This document shows, in pieces, positions 32,424 to 32,436 of a DNA stretch of 32,436 bases. The stretch lies in the NCBI GenBank assembly GCA_024697285.1, contig JAILFY010000139.1:1-32436 (forward strand), written 5' to 3'. Position 1 is the first letter of the stretch. The number at the start of each line of letters is the position of its first letter. Position numbers and translations under genes: made by a program. Under the pieces are notes generated by a model. The model ran no database searches. It was not told the origin of the DNA and was given only the letters and a program-made list of their open reading frames with translations. Source of the DNA: Bacteroidaceae bacterium. Its GTDB lineage: Bacteria > Bacteroidota > Bacteroidia > Bacteroidales > Bacteroidaceae.

Positions 32424-32436
32424 GTCTACAATATCG

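Overview
The window looks like a chromosomal segment of a Bacteroidales bacterium, most probably Prevotella or a close relative. I base this on four things. Bacteroidetes-type promoters (TTTG, about 19-20 bases, then TAnnTTTG) precede many genes. Families largely confined to Bacteroidetes occur here (DUF3256, DUF4421, DUF5715, a 389-residue PurM, a BT0820-like HAD protein). Secreted proteins end in C-terminal tails of the T9SS type. Coding GC is roughly 50-55% with very AT-rich promoter regions. No phage, transposase, CRISPR array or rRNA is visible.

Bases 1-8.7 kb are housekeeping genes on the minus strand. In transcription order they are phoH, purC, menG, aroE, a TPM-domain membrane protein, lemA, purM, tRNA-Val(CAC) and prfA. 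Bases 8.8-18.6 kb are on the plus strand: a DUF5715 membrane-anchored protein, a Spy-like periplasmic protein, a structured intergenic region, a 690-residue secreted OB-fold protein, a secreted endonuclease I, then truA, an EamA transporter, DUF3256 and DUF4421. Bases 18.7-23.3 kb hold surface-polysaccharide genes: a GT2 transferase (plus strand), a convergent two-gene unit of a WbsX-like protein and a GT4 transferase (minus strand), and a small HAD hydrolase (minus strand). Bases 23.3-32.4 kb hold two tandem giant secreted paralogues (1244 and 1211 residues). They are followed by a Wza-type polysaccharide export lipoprotein that probably opens an exopolysaccharide or capsule operon continuing beyond the window.

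Two signals stand out. First, the two giant paralogues share one architecture: signal peptide, a beta-trefoil-like N-terminal domain, three rounds of a helical segment plus a jelly-roll carbohydrate-binding-like module, and a near-identical C-terminal tail. Their position next to polysaccharide export suggests a surface or matrix adhesin pair. Second, almost every intergenic region longer than about 150 bases carries its own degenerate tandem repeat, with units of about 22-70 bases that differ from locus to locus. At two places (phoH and the OB-fold protein gene) the last codons and stop of the gene form the first unit of the array, and at a third the array copies the 3' arm of a transcription terminator. 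This suggests repeated local duplication of gene 3' ends.

All functional calls are from reading the sequence and recognising families. No database search was run.
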